Notes under the pieces: generated by a model
Told to the model about the DNA's origin: nothing
Databases searched by the model: none
The model's input: the letters and a program-made list of their open reading frames with translations, nothing else
Shown here: positions 10,584 through 21,186 of the stretch, in pieces
Layout: the number at the start of each line of letters is the position of its first letter
Numbering within the stretch: position 1 is the first letter of the stretch
From: Orientallactaga sibirica
Taxonomy: Eukaryota; Chordata; Mammalia; Rodentia; Dipodidae
Reading direction: 5' to 3'
Assembly: GCA_036365145.1 (NCBI GenBank)
Contig: JAEOAD010000026.1
Location: forward strand, 1,665,001 to 1,729,000
Length of the DNA stretch: 64,000 bases
Program-made: the position numbers and the translations under genes

Positions 10584-10741
10584 GCCAGGTGTGGTGGCTC
10601 ACACCTTTAATCCCAGCACTCGGGAGGCAGAGGTAGGAGGATCACCGTGAGTTCGAGGCCAGACTAAGACTACATAGTGAATTCTAGGTCAGCCTGAGTT
10701 AGAGCTAGAGTGAGACCCGACCTTGAAAAATAAAAAAATAA
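10584..10741 (+). mobile_element. B1 SINE (duplication copy 1)
   Basis: Sense; marked by ggtcagcctgagttagagct, shared with 12185-12342. Confidence 0.92.
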
Positions 10742-10954
10742 AAAATTATTTATTTATTTATTCAGTTGAGAGAGTCAGAGAAGGAGGCAGACACTGAGAG
10801 AGAATGGGTGCACCGGGGCATCTAGCCACTGCAAACCAACTCCAAACACATGTGCCACCTTGTGTATCTGGCTTTACATGGATCCTGGGAAATTAAACCT
10901 GGGTCCTTTGGCCTTGCAGTAAGTGCCTTGACTGCTAAGCCATATCTCCAGCTC
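10742..10954 (-). mobile_element. DIP SINE (duplication copy 1)
   Basis: Antisense; twin at 12343-12550. Confidence 0.9.
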
Positions 10955-10956
10955 TA

Positions 10957-11171
10957 AAAAATTTTGTATTTATCCATTTGCAAGCAGAGAGAGAGAGAGA
11001 GAAAGAGAGGGCGAGAGAGAGAATGGGTGCAGCAGGGCTTCTAGCCACTGCAAATGTACTCCAGATGCATGTGCCACCTTGTGCATCTGGCTTTACATGG
11101 GTACTGGAAAATCAAACCCAGGTCCTTAGTCTTTGCAGGCAAGCACCTTAACTGCTGAACCATCTCTCTCA
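10957..11171 (-). mobile_element. DIP SINE (duplication copy 1)
   Basis: Antisense, ending in the L1 at ctctctcattcttc; twin at 12556-12770. Confidence 0.9.
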
Positions 11172-11798
11172 TTCTTCTTTATGGCTGAATAAAGCTCCAT
11201 TGTGTGTGACACCACATTTTCTCTATCCATTCATCTGTTGATGGGCATCTAGGCTGGTTCAATAGCTTGTGAATAGTGCTGTAATGCTGTCTGTGGTTTC
11301 CTGTCCACTGCTGGTATATACCCATGCTCGTATAGATGTATCATATGGTAGGTTCTATTTTTAGTCTTTTGATTTCCATAGTGGCTACACAAATTTACAT
11401 TCCTCTTAGCAACATAGAAGTGTTCCCACATCCTAGCCCATGTTTGCTCACGTCTTTTCTTGAGGACAGCCATTCTGAGTGGGGTGAAATGAAAGCTCAA
11501 TGTGGTTTTAATTTGTATTTCCCTGATGGCTCAGGATTTTAAACATTTTTTCCCAAATATTTATTGCATATTTATATTTCTTATTTTGAGAACTGTCCAA
11601 TCAATTCAGTTGTCCATTTGTTGAGTGATCTTTTCTTAGGGTTCAATTTTCTTATTTCTTTATATATTCTGGATATTAGTCCTTTATTGGGTCAATAGTT
11701 GGCAAAGATTTTTCTCTTGTTCTGTAGACTGTCTCTCGTGATTGTTTCCTTTGCTGTACAGAAGTTTGTTTGTTTGTTTTTTAAAAATATGTATGTGA

Positions 11799-11961
11799 GC
11801 TAGGCATGATGGTGCACGCCTTCAATCCCAGCACTCGGGAGGCAGAAGTAGGAGGATCATTGTGAGTTCGAGGCCACCCTGAGACTACATAGTGAATTCC
11901 AGGTCAGCCTGGGCTAGAGTGAGGCCCTATCTCGAAAAACAAACCAACAAACAAACAAACA
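11799..11961 (+). mobile_element. B1 SINE (duplication copy 1)
   Basis: Sense with (CAAA)n tail; twin at 13395-13557. Confidence 0.92.
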
Positions 11962-12020
11962 CCATCTATCTAACTATCTATCTGTCTGTCTGTATGTATG
12001 TATGTATGTCTGTATGTATG
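11962..12020. repeat. (TATC)n-(TGTC)n-(TGTA)n microsatellite
   Basis: Compound tetranucleotide array; the twin at 13558-13616 differs in TGTA count, as expected of a microsatellite. Confidence 0.9.
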
Positions 12021-12021
12021 T

Positions 12022-12115
12022 GGGAGAGATGACATAGTGGTTGAAGTATTTGCCCAAAAAGCCAAAGGACCCAGGTTTGATTCTCAGGACCCATGTGAGC
12101 CTGATGCACAAAGTA
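12022..12115 (+). mobile_element. DIP SINE cut by the duplication junction
   Basis: Sense; breaks off at gatgcacaaagta. Its twin at 13617-13800 is complete. Confidence 0.88.
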
Positions 12116-12150
12116 ATCCCAGCTCTATGATGACTGGGATTAAAGGGAGC
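12116..12150. other. Duplication junction, 35-bp patchwork
   Basis: atcccagctc (B1-like) + tatgatgact (also at 13735-13744 in the DIP) + gggattaaagg (B1-like) + agc. Confidence 0.7.
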
Positions 12151-12184
12151 TTTCTAAATATATATATTTAAAATATTTTTATTA

Positions 12185-12342
12185 GCCAGGTGTGGTGGCT
12201 CACACCTTTAATCCCAGCACTCGGGAGGCAGAGGTAGGAGGATCACCGTGAGTTCGAGGCCAGACTAAGACTACATAGTGAATTCTAGGTCAGCCTGAGT
12301 TAGAGCTAGAGTGAGACCCGACCTTGAAAAATAAAAAAATAA
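12185..12342 (+). mobile_element. B1 SINE (duplication copy 2)
   Basis: Same diagnostic sites as 10584-10741. Confidence 0.92.
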
Positions 12343-12550
12343 AAATTATTTATTTATTTATTCAGTTGAGAGAGTCAGAGAAGGAGGCAGACACTGAGAG
12401 AGAATGGGTGCACGGGGCATCTAGCCACTGCAAACCAACTCCAAACACATGTGCCACCTTGTGTATCTGGCTTTACATGGATCCTGGGAAATTAAACCTG
12501 GGTCCTTTGGCCTTGCAGTAAGTGCCTTGACTGCTAAGCCATATCTCCAG
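12343..12550 (-). mobile_element. DIP SINE (duplication copy 2)
   Basis: One C shorter than its twin (gtgcacggggca against gtgcaccggggca). Confidence 0.9.
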
Positions 12551-12555
12551 CTCTA

Positions 12556-12770
12556 AAAAATTTTGTATTTATCCATTTGCAAGCAGAGAGAGAGAGAGAA
12601 AAGAGGGGCGAGAGAGAGAATGGGTGCAGCAGGGCTTCTAGCCACTGCAAATGTACTCCAGATGCATGTGCCACCTTGTGCATCTGGCTTTACATGGGTA
12701 CTGGAAAATCAAACCCAGGTCCTTAGTCTTTGCAGGCAAGCACCTTAACTGCTGAACCATCTCTCTCATT
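12556..12770 (-). mobile_element. DIP SINE (duplication copy 2)
   Basis: Differs from its twin in the GA tract only, as far as I compared. Confidence 0.9.
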
Positions 12771-13394
12771 CTTCTTTATGGCTGAATAAAGCTCCATTGT
12801 GTGTGACACCACATTTTCTCTATCCATTCATCTGTTGATGGGCATCTAGGCTGGTTCAATAGCTTGTGAATAGTGCTGTAATGCTGTCTGTGGTTTCCTG
12901 TCCACTGCTGGTATATACCCATGCTCGTATAGATGTATCATATGGTAGGTTCTATTTTTAGTCTTTTGATTTCCATAGTGGCTACACAAATTTACATTCC
13001 TCTTAGCAACATAGAAGTGTTCCCACATCCTAGCCCATGTTTGCTCACGTCTTTTCTTGAGGACAGCCATTCTGAGTGGGGTGAAATGAAAGCTCAATGT
13101 GGTTTTAATTTGTATTTCCCTGATGGCTCAGGATTTTAAACATTTTTCCCAAATATTTATTGCATATTTATATTTCTTATTTTGAGAACTGTCCAATCAA
13201 TTCAGTTGTCCATTTGTTGAGTGATCTTTTCTTAGGGTTCAATTTTCTTATTTCTTTATATATTCTGGATATTAGTCCTTTATTGGGTCAATAGTTGGCA
13301 AAGATTTTTCTCTTGTTCTGTAGACTGTCTCTCGTGATTGTTTCCTTTGCTGTACAGAAGTTTGTTTGTTTGTTTTTTAAAAATATGTATGTGA

Positions 13395-13557
13395 GCTAGG
13401 CATGATGGTGCACGCCTTCAATCCCAGCACTCGGGAGGCAGAAGTAGGAGGATCATTGTGAGTTCGAGGCCACCCTGAGACTACATAGTGAATTCCAGGT
13501 CAGCCTGGGCTAGAGTGAGGCCCTATCTCGAAAAACAAACCAACAAACAAACAAACA
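13395..13557 (+). mobile_element. B1 SINE (duplication copy 2)
   Basis: Indistinguishable by eye from 11799-11961. Confidence 0.92.
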
Positions 13558-13616
13558 CCATCTATCTAACTATCTATCTGTCTGTCTGTCTGTATGTATG
13601 TATGTCTGTATGTATG
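13558..13616. repeat. Compound tetranucleotide microsatellite, copy 2
   Basis: TATC, TGTC and TGTA units in the same order as 11962-12020. Confidence 0.9.
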
Positions 13617-13800
13617 TGGGAGAGATGACATAGTGGTTGAAGTATTTGCCCAAAAAGCCAAAGGACCCAGGTTTGATTCTCCAGGACCCATGTGAGCCTG
13701 ATGCACAAAGTAGTGCATGTGTCTGGAGTTCGTTTATGATGACTAGAGGCCCTGGCACGCCCATTCTCTCTCTCTCTCAAATAAATAAATAAATAAATTT
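13617..13800 (+). mobile_element. DIP SINE, complete twin
   Basis: Sense; retains the 3' half and AAAT tail that copy 1 lacks. Confidence 0.9.
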
Positions 13801-13803
13801 TTT

Positions 13804-13873
13804 AAAAATGTATGTATGTGAGTATATATGTACGTATGTACATACCTACATATATACATACATATGTATTTAA
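13804..13873. repeat. (TATG)n/(ACAT)n microsatellite
   Basis: Imperfect TATG then ACAT units, partly self-complementary. Confidence 0.85.
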
Positions 13874-13963
13874 GAGGGAGACAGCCAGAGAGTGAGTATG
13901 GGCGCATAAGGGTCTCCTGCCACTACAAATGAACTCCAGATTCATGTACCATATTGTGCATCC
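13870..13963 (-). mobile_element. DIP SINE, truncated
   Basis: Antisense, stops at ttgtgcatccg where the next SINE's T-run begins. Confidence 0.8.
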
Positions 13964-14186
13964 GTTTTTGTTTTTTTGTTTTTTTTTTTTTTTTTTTGGG
14001 GGGGGTTGAGAGAGAGAGATAGAGAGAGAATGGAAATGGGCATACTGGGGCCTCTAGCCACTATAAACGAACTCCAGATGTATATGCTACTTTGTGCATC
14101 TGGCTTTACAAGGGTACTAGGGAATTGAACCCAGGTCATTAGGCTTTGCAGGTGAGCGTCTTAACCTCTGAGCCATCTCCCAGTCC
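13964..14186 (-). mobile_element. DIP SINE
   Basis: Antisense with a long T/G homopolymer tail (T21, G8), inserted at the end of the truncated copy. Confidence 0.88.
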
Positions 14187-14286
14187 CCGTAATATAATTC
14201 GAAGTCAAGCACTGTGATGCTGCTGGCATTGGTCTTTCTGCTTAGGAATGCTTTGGCTATTCAAGGTGTTTTGTTTCTCTGTAATT

Positions 14287-14529
14287 TTTTACTTTTATTT
14301 ATTCATTCATTCATTATTTATTTATTTTTAAAGAGAGAGCATTGGCACACCAGGGCCTCAGCCACTGCAGTCAAACTCCAGACACTTGCGCCACCTAGTG
14401 GACATGTGTAACCTTGCGCTCGCCTCATCTTTTGTGCGTCTGGCTTATGTGGGATCTGAGGAGAGATCCAACATGGCTCCTCAGGCTTCACATACAAGCA
14501 CCTTAACCACTAAGCAATCTTTCCAGCCC
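14287..14529 (-). mobile_element. DIP-3 SINE
   Basis: Antisense; full DIP-3 segment from gcgccacctagtgg to gcctcatcttttgtgcg. Confidence 0.9.
14388..14401 (-). promoter_or_regulatory. CTCF-like core motif in DIP-3
   Basis: Plus-strand gcgccacctagtgg; minus strand CCACTAGGTGGCGC fits the CTCF core fully. Confidence 0.5.
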
Positions 14530-14532
14530 CTG

Positions 14533-14759
14533 TAAATTTTTTTATTTGTATTTATTTATTTGAGAGAAAGAAGTAGATAGAGGGGGTAGCGAGAGAGAGA
14601 GGGAGAGACTGGGTGTGCCAGGGCATCCAGTCACTGCAAATGAACTCCAGATGCATGTGCCACCATGTGCATCTGGCTCATGTGGGTCCTGGGGAATCGA
14701 ACCTGGGTCCTTTGGCTTTGTAAGAAGTGTCTTCATCACTAAGCCATCTCTTCAGCCCC
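14533..14759 (-). mobile_element. DIP SINE
   Basis: Antisense; second of three SINEs stacked at one L1 site, separated by repeats of ctgtaaattt. Confidence 0.9.
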
Positions 14760-14767
14760 CTTGTAAT

Positions 14768-14953
14768 TAAAAAAAAATTAATTTAATTTAATTTAACTTT
14801 AAAGGAGAGAGAGAGAATGGGCACACCAGGGCTTCTAGCCACTGCAAACAAACTCCAGGTGTATCTGGCTTTACATGGGTACTATGCAATAGAACCCAGG
14901 TTGTTAGGCTTTGCAGGCAAGTGCTTTAATTGCTGAGCCATCTCTCCAGCCCC
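14768..14953 (-). mobile_element. DIP SINE with deletion
   Basis: Antisense; lacks about 30 bases between ctccag and gtgtatctggc. Confidence 0.87.
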
Positions 14954-15088
14954 TCTCTGTAAATTTTAGCATCATCTTTTCTATTTCTGGGAAGAAAGCC
15001 ACTGCATTTTTTTTTCACAGTAGTAATTCTCCCAGGCCATGCTCAGGGAAGGGCTTTCCATCTATTAGTATCTTCTCTCTCTCTCTCA

Positions 15089-15242
15089 CTTTTTTTTTTT
15101 TTTTTTCAAGGTAGGGTTTCACTCTAGCCCAGGCTGACCTGGAATTCACTATGTAGTCTCAGGGTGGCCTTGAACTCTTGGTGATCCTCCTACCTCTGCC
15201 TCCCGAGTGCTGGGATTAAAGGCGTGCGCCACCATGCCTGGC
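15089..15242 (-). mobile_element. B1 SINE
   Basis: Antisense, complete, inserted in the old L1. Confidence 0.92.
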
Positions 15243-15257
15243 TTCTTTAAAGTTTTT

Positions 15258-15424
15258 TTTTGTTTTTTTTTTTTTTTTTTTTGGTTTTACAAGGTAGGGT
15301 CTCACTCTGGTCCAGGGTGACCTGAATTAACTATGTAGTCTCAGGGTGGCCTCAAACTCTCAGCGATCCTCCTACCTCTGCCTCCCAGGTGCTGGGATTA
15401 AAGACATGCGCCACCACGCCCGGC
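15258..15424 (-). mobile_element. B1 SINE with 14-bp TSD
   Basis: Antisense; TSD tctttaaagttttt at 15244-15257 and 15425-15438. Confidence 0.94.
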
Positions 15425-15495
15425 TCTTTAAAGTTTTTATTGTCAAGCTCTTTCACTTTTTTGGTAAAGTTTTTTTACCTAGGATTTTTTTTTTT

Positions 15496-15878
15496 AGGCT
15501 AAACATACTACCTATGAATCGATTCCAAACTGAGCCATATACTGGAAACACCAGAACAGAGGAATATGTATTTATAGAGGGGACAAGTAGAGAAACGGGA
15601 GTTAAGTCTACATCTCCCATGGTGGGAAGTCACCAGACAATGCTGAAATGAAACACCAGGAAGTAGCATTATAAACATGTCCACTAGAGATAAGTAAATT
15701 CCAGAAGAATTAGTTAAACAAGCTCAAAGTGGTTCCTCTGGGGAAAAGGAAATGGGGTGGTTGGGGCGGGTGGAGGGAGACTGGGGACTACTCTTTAAGA
15801 AACCTTGTAGAACAAGCATAGTTTTAAAACTATGTGCCGCTATAACTTGAAAGTCAATTTAGTATTAAAACCACGGCT
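15496..15878 (+). mobile_element. Probable ancient L1 3' UTR
   Basis: Sense gtggttcctctggggaaaag, ggtggagggagactggggac and a late atgtgccgctataac-like part resemble L1M 3' UTRs. Confidence 0.5.
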
Positions 15879-16076
15879 GGGCTGGAGAGATGGCTTAGTG
15901 GTTAAGGTGCTTGCCTCTGAAGCCTAGGGATTCAGGTTCAACTCCCTAGAACACACGTAAGCCAGATGCACATGGTGGCATGTGCGTCTGGAGTTCGTTC
16001 GCAGTGGCTAGAGGCTGTGACACATCCATCCTGTCTCTCTCTCTCTCTAATAAATAAAAATAAAATATTTTTAAAA
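15879..16076 (+). mobile_element. DIP SINE
   Basis: Sense, complete. Confidence 0.9.
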
Positions 16077-16254
16077 ACATAACTATTGTGAAGAGTGACA
16101 AGTGTCCAAATGTGGGTGCCACCCTGTTAGTGGCCAGACTCTTCCAGCAGCCAGGCTCTTGCACAGGACGTGCATGTGGGTTCTTCCTTTTGGGAAGCAG
16201 TGTGGACTTGATCCTACCCTGTGCTGACAGCCACTTCAAAAAGCCACTCACGGG

Positions 16255-16425
16255 AGCCGGGCGTGGTGGCGCACGCCTTTAATCCTAGCACTCGGGAGGT
16301 AGAGGTAGGAGGATCGCCGAGAGTTCGAGGCCACCCTGAGACTACAGAGTGAATTCCAGGTCAGCCTGGACCAGAGTGAGACCCTACCTCTCACAAAAAC
16401 AAAAAACAAAAAACAAAACAAAACA
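16255..16425 (+). mobile_element. B1 SINE with 17-bp TSD
   Basis: TSD aaaaagccactcacggg at 16238-16254 and 16426-16442; the second copy overlaps the first bases of the next DIP, so the B1 inserted at the DIP 5' edge. Confidence 0.95.
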
Positions 16426-16439
16426 AAAAAGCCACTCAC

Positions 16440-16627
16440 GGGCTGGAGAGATGGCTCAGCCCTTAAGACGCTTGCCTGCAAAATCTAACGACCCAGGTTC
16501 GATTCCCCAGTACCCACGTAAAGCCAGATGCACAAAATGGTGCATGCATCTGGAGTTTGTTTGCAGTGGCTAGAGGCCCTGATGTACCCATTCTCTCTCT
16601 CTCTCTGCCCTTTCCTCTCTCTCCAAA

Positions 16628-16658
<31 letters not shown>

Positions 16659-16674
16659 ATTAATTAATTAATTA
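16440..16674 (+). mobile_element. DIP SINE
   Basis: Sense with an AAAT then AATT tail of about 50 bases. Confidence 0.92.
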
Positions 16675-16698
16675 AATATGTCAAAAAGAAAAGAGCCA

Positions 16699-16974
16699 GG
16701 GCTGGAGAGATGGCTTAGCGGTTAGGGCGCCTGCCTGCTAAGCCTAAGAACACTGGTTCCAATCTCCAGGTCCCACGTTTAGCCAGATGCAGTGACGCAA
16801 GGGCGCAATGCCACACTTGCCCACAAGGGGGCGCACACATCTGGATTTCGCTCACAGCAGCTGAGACACTGCTGGCGCGTCCATCTCTATCTGTCTTCTT
16901 CTCCCTCTCTGTCTGTCTCTCTCTGTGTCTCTCTCCAAAAAATAAATAAAATAATAATAAAAAATTTTTTTTTT
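16699..16974 (+). mobile_element. DIP-long SINE with 16-bp TSD
   Basis: TSD aaaaagaaaagagcca at 16683-16698 and 16975-16990. Good reference copy for the DIP-long subfamily. Confidence 0.95.
16821..16834 (+). promoter_or_regulatory. CTCF-like core motif in DIP-long
   Basis: CCACAAGGGGGCGC, identical to the one at 3014. Confidence 0.5.
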
Positions 16975-16990
16975 AAAAAGAAAAGAGCCA

Positions 16991-17454
16991 CTTAGTCTAA
17001 GTGTACATTGTCTCACTCTGAGCATGAAGGAATAGTAACAGTTTCCTGGGCAAAGTGTCAAGACAGAGCCAGAGCAGGCATAGGGCCGCAGTCTGCTGCT
17101 TCGGGGCCCGGCTAGAAGAGGGTTAGAGGCAGAAGAAGTACAGACGGAGGCGCAGGAAAACACACCCACTAACAGTGGAAACGGGCTGCCCCTGACAGCA
17201 CGGGAGGAGCAAGAAGGAGGTCTTCTACTGGGTAGGGCAGCTTCTGTCTGTGGGCTGGCTGCTGTCCTGGGCGTCCAACTTTGGCTGGACTCCTCCTGTG
17301 TCCTCAGTTAAGCCGATGCACTCCATGAGCGTCCCTTCCAGTTGCCACCCGTCGCCAGCTACTAGAGGCAGCTGCAAAGAGCCGAGTGTGATGTCAGGTC
17401 CCAGGGACAGACGCTGAGCTGACAGGCTAGCGTCTTTAGCGAACCCGTGTCCCG
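16991..17454. other. Unassigned intergenic DNA
   Basis: Moderately GC-rich, no recognised repeat or exon. Confidence 0.45.
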
Positions 17455-17838
17455 TGACAGCTAACCACAGAAGGTATAGCATGTATAGCAGACAGCTTCA
17501 GGTCCGCTGAAATGAACTTCCAGACCAGGCTCAGTGATGGAGGAAGGGATATTTACTGGAGCTTCAGATCCACGGGAAGTCCCATCATGGCAGAAGAAGC
17601 TGGCCTGCTCTTCACAGGACCAAACGCAGAGAGCGAAGTCACGAGCCAAAAGCCAAAAGTCACACCTCAGGAACTCCAGCTAGGCACACTTTGCGTATCT
17701 TTAGATTGAAATCCTAAACCCACCACCACACCTTAAGATCCGCCCAGTGACACTGCCTCCAGCCAGGTGGCTGCAGATGCAAACTATAAACTAATAAAAC
17801 ACTGAATATATTGGGGGCCATCGATTCAAACTACCACA
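17455..17838 (-). mobile_element. MaLR-like LTR
   Basis: Minus strand starts tgtggtagtttgaatcgatg and continues ggcccccaatatattc, as MT/ORR1-class MaLR LTRs do; the 3' limit is uncertain. Non-coding. Confidence 0.55.
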
Positions 17839-18065
17839 GTATGGCAGAAGGGAAAGAAAAGCTTCTTGCTCTGTGACTCCATGTAAGTCAGTCAGCTCAT
17901 GGCTCACATTTCTACTATAAAAAGAACCTGATTTAGACAGGGTCCTTCCTGTCAGGTAAGAGTGTAAACTCCCCGGAGGAGGCAGGAACCTGCCCGTTTG
18001 TTCCTTTTCTCCTCCTTCAGCACTAGGTACAATTCTCTCTCTCCCCACCCCCGACCCCCAGGATT

Positions 18066-18262
18066 TAAAATATATATACTTATTTTCAAGCAGAGATAGA
18101 CAGAGGAAGAGAGACAGACAATGGGTGCGCCAGGGCCTCCAGCCACTGCAGAGGCGTGTGCCACTTTGTGCATCTGTCTTTAAATGGGTACTGGGGAATT
18201 GAACCTGAGTTGTTAGACTTTACAAGCAAACGCCTTAACTGCTGAGCCATCTCTCCAGACCC
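18066..18262 (-). mobile_element. DIP SINE
   Basis: Antisense, with about ten bases deleted in the atgcatgtgcc region. Confidence 0.88.
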
Positions 18263-18269
18263 CTCTCCA

Positions 18270-18394
18270 GGGTTTAATGTATCCCGGCCTGTCCTCAAAC
18301 TCACTATGTAGCTGAGGATGGCCTTGAACTCTAATCCTCCTGCTTGAATGCCGCAAATGCTGGGTTTACAGGCGCTCCATCACCATGCCCGGTT
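18270..18394 (-). mobile_element. Old B1-like SINE
   Basis: Antisense; diverged (actatgtagctgaggatggc). Confidence 0.65.
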
Positions 18395-18419
18395 TAACCA
18401 ATAAATACTTCTTCCCCTG

Positions 18420-18690
18420 TGGAGGTTGGGGAGGTGGTTAGCAAAGAGTGCTTGTTGCCTAATCCCGAGGGCCTGAGTTCAACTCCCCAGAATCCATGTA
18501 AAAAGATGGGCATGGCCAATACATGTCTGCAGCATGCTGATCAAAACAATGGAGGCTCTGAAGGAAGCATGCGTTGAGAATAGAAAAGACCAGCTCTCAC
18601 CTCCTCACATATGTGTATGGCTGAGCACATCTACACACACACACAATCACATGCATACGTCACACACACTCTACACACACAGATATGCAA
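18420..18690 (+). mobile_element. B3-like SINE
   Basis: Sense; ggttggggaggtggttagca, a B-box-like gagttcaactcccc, and a CA-rich 3' part typical of B3 elements. Confidence 0.55.
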
Positions 18691-18872
18691 AAAAATTGAA
18701 AATATTTCTTTACTTCATTTATATATATACTCAATAAAGTATATTTCTTAAATGAATGTCATGGAAGATAGAGACATTGGTTCCTTGGATTTTAAAGCTG
18801 GATAATGACCCCAGCCAATGCTTTAATTTCAATTTCAATGATTTAAAAAAGAAAAAAAAAAAAAAAGCCCGC

Positions 18873-19040
18873 GGCTGGAGACATGGCTCAGTGGTTAAGG
18901 TGCTTGACTGCAAAGCCAAAGGACCAGAGTTTGATTCCTCAGGACCCACGTAATGCCAGATGTTCTGTGTCTGGAGTTCATTTGCAGTAGTGAGAGGCCC
19001 TGCGCGCCCTTTCTCTCTCTAAATAAAAAAGAAAAGAAAA
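18873..19040 (+). mobile_element. DIP SINE, shortened
   Basis: Sense; cacaaggtggcgcatg segment deleted after gccagatg. Confidence 0.87.
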
Positions 19041-19245
19041 AAGAAGAAGAAAAACAAACAAAAGAGGCCCAATGCAAAACAATAAAGTCTGTGCTTGCAC
19101 AGCTCTGTAGGGATGGGGCTGACACTCAAGTCCCAGCCTTGTTGGCACTGGGTTGGCTAGACCCTGGAGAGGAACACTGTAAACTATAAAGAGCTTAGAG
19201 TCACGGGGTACAGCTGTAATCGCAACGTGCAGAAAGTGGAGGCTG

Positions 19246-19392
19246 GGCTGGGCGTGGTGGCGCACGCCTTTAATCCCAGCACTCGGGAGGATCGCCGTGA
19301 GTTTGAGGCCACCCTGAGACTACAGAGTGAATTCCAGGTCAGCCTGAGCTAGAGCGAGACCCTACCTCAAAAAAAAAAATAATAATAATAAG
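19246..19392 (+). mobile_element. B1 SINE
   Basis: Sense; lacks cagaggtagg after gggagg; (AAT)n tail. Confidence 0.92.
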
Positions 19393-19657
19393 TGGGCAGT
19401 TAGAATTAGAGTGGGAACACTCCTGGGACGAGTCTCAACTAGGCAAGCGCAGGTAACACCAAAACTGAGCAGGAGAGGACTGGCCCGGGATTGGGAGGCG
19501 TAGGAACCCACCTGGTCCCTGTCTTCGCCTCTGTCGCCTGGGAGGCTGTGGGGGTATCCTATGCCATCATGATATGAAGACGTTGTAAGGCTCATCAGCC
19601 CCATCTACGTGCACAAATGGGAGATTGCCATTATTCCCTTAGAAGAGCATGCATGAG

Positions 19658-20101
19658 GGCTGGAGAGATGGCTTAGCAGTTAAGGCACTTGCCTGCAAAG
19701 CTAAAGGACCCAGGTTCGATTCCTCAGGACCCATGTAAGCCAGATGTACACGATGGTGCATGGGTCTGTAGTTCCTTTGCAGGCATTGAAGGTCCTAGCA
19801 CACCCATTCGCTCTCTCTTTTTTAATCTATTTTTATTTTTATTATTTATTTGCCAGCAGAGAGAGAGAGAAAAGAGGCAGACACAGAGAGAATGAGCGCT
19901 CCAGGGCCTCTAGCCACTGCAAACAAACTCCAGATGCATGTGCCCCTCATGCATCTGGCTTATGTGGGTCCTAGAGAATCAAACCGGGATCCTTTGGCTT
20001 CACAGGCAAATGCCTTAACTGCTGAGCCATTTCTCCAGCCCTCCATTCTCTTTATTTGCCTCTTTCTCTTTCTCTCAAATAAATAAAAATAACTTTTTAA
20101 A
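19658..20101 (+). mobile_element. DIP SINE split by an antisense DIP
   Basis: Sense body 19658-19822; its CT-rich tail resumes at 20041-20101 after another SINE. Confidence 0.88.
19823..20040 (-). mobile_element. DIP SINE
   Basis: Antisense, inserted in the tail of the surrounding sense DIP. Confidence 0.9.
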
Positions 20102-20114
20102 AAGTGCATGGAAA

Positions 20115-20259
20115 GCCGGGCATGGTGGCATACGTCTTTAATCCCAGCCCTCAGGATGCAGAAGTAGGAGGATCACTGTGAGCTCGAGGCCACCCTGAGA
20201 CTACATAGTGAATTCCAGGTCAGCCTGGACTAGAGTGAAACCCTACCTCAAAAAACCAA

Positions 20260-20301
<42 letters not shown>
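20115..20301 (+). mobile_element. B1 SINE with (AAT)n tail
   Basis: Sense; the tail has about 14 AAT units. Confidence 0.92.
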
Positions 20302-20302
<1 letters not shown>

Positions 20303-20315
20303 TTAAAAAGAGCAT

Positions 20316-20507
20316 GGAGCTGGAGAGATGGTTTAGCAAGTTAAGGCATTTGCCTGTAAAGCCTAAAGATCCTGGTTCAATTCTCCAGGTCCCATGTAAG
20401 CCAGATGCACATGGTGGCGCATGAGTCTGGAGTTTGTTTGCAGTGGCTGGAGGCCCTGGTGCGCCCATTCTCACTCTCTCTCTTTCTCTCTTTCCCTCTG
20501 TCTCTAA

Positions 20508-20550
<43 letters not shown>

Positions 20551-20554
20551 AAAA
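20316..20554 (+). mobile_element. DIP SINE with (AAAT)n tail
   Basis: Sense; eleven or so AAAT units at 20507-20551. Confidence 0.92.
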
Positions 20555-20640
20555 TCTTAAACAAAAAACAGCATGCATGAGGGGGCAGGAGAGAGATTAA
20601 ACCTTGCTTATAGAATAGTGTCTGCTTGAAAATGCACAGG

Positions 20641-20838
20641 GGGGCTGGAGGGACTGCTTAGTGGTTAAGGCACTTGCTTGCAAAGCCAGAGGACCCAAGT
20701 TTGATTTCTCAGGACCCACATAAGCCAGATACACAAGGTGGAACATGCTTCTGGAGTTCATTTGCAGTAGCTGAAGACCCTGGCTTGCCCATTCTCTCTC
20801 TCTCTCAAATAAAATAAATAAATAAATAATTTTTAAAA
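20641..20838 (+). mobile_element. DIP SINE
   Basis: Sense; inserted in or just before an MLT1 LTR. Confidence 0.9.
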
Positions 20839-21009
20839 ACTCAGCTATCATTAAAAAAAAAAAAAAGAAATTGCAACAGGGATTACTTAAACCCTGAGCC
20901 TCAATGGCTGTATTTTGAGAGCTGACCTTTAGAGAGGTAAGTAAGGTCAAATGAAGCCATAAGGGTGAGAACCCCCCTCCGCCCTGCTGCCTAACAAGAT
21001 TGATATTCT

Positions 21010-21186
21010 TTCTCTCTCTCTCTCCCTCCCTCTCTCTCTCTCTCTTTTTCTGAGGTAGGGTCTCACTCTAAACCAGGCTGACCGGAATTCACTATGCAGT
21101 CTCAGGGTGGCCTCTAACTCACGGCGATCCTCCTACCTCTGCCTCCCAAGTACTGGGATTAAAGGCGTGCACTAACACGTCTAGCT
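21010..21186 (-). mobile_element. B1 SINE
   Basis: Antisense, with a CT-rich stretch where the T tail should be. Confidence 0.88.

Larger units (their letters stand above)
10546..12115. repeat. Tandem duplication, copy 1
   Basis: 1570 bp, repeated at 12151-13712 with about 1597-bp offset and only scattered differences, mostly small indels in A/T or GA runs. Contains a B1, two antisense DIPs, an L1 piece, a second B1 and the start of a DIP. Confidence 0.95.
12151..13712. repeat. Tandem duplication, copy 2
   Basis: 1562 bp, same element order as 10546-12115. Confidence 0.95.
10319..15495 (-). mobile_element. Old L1, antisense, split into at least six pieces
   Basis: Pieces at 10319-10440, 11172-11775, (duplicate 12771-13373), 14188-14286, 14955-15088 and 15439-15495 appear in the order expected for one L1 ORF2/3' region read from its 3' side: acttaacatgatgatcttca, then tctggatattagtcctttat, then gctgctggcattggtctttc, then tttctgggaagaaagcc, then tttacctaggat. 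No open reading frame. All gaps are filled by SINEs. The placement rests on remembered L1 sequence but the agreement is extensive. Confidence 0.8.

Noticed and set aside
11249..13097. Identical 83-codon frames at 11249-11500 and 12846-13097
   Set aside because: Chance frame on the strand of a decayed L1 fragment, present twice because of the tandem duplication; not a gene pair.
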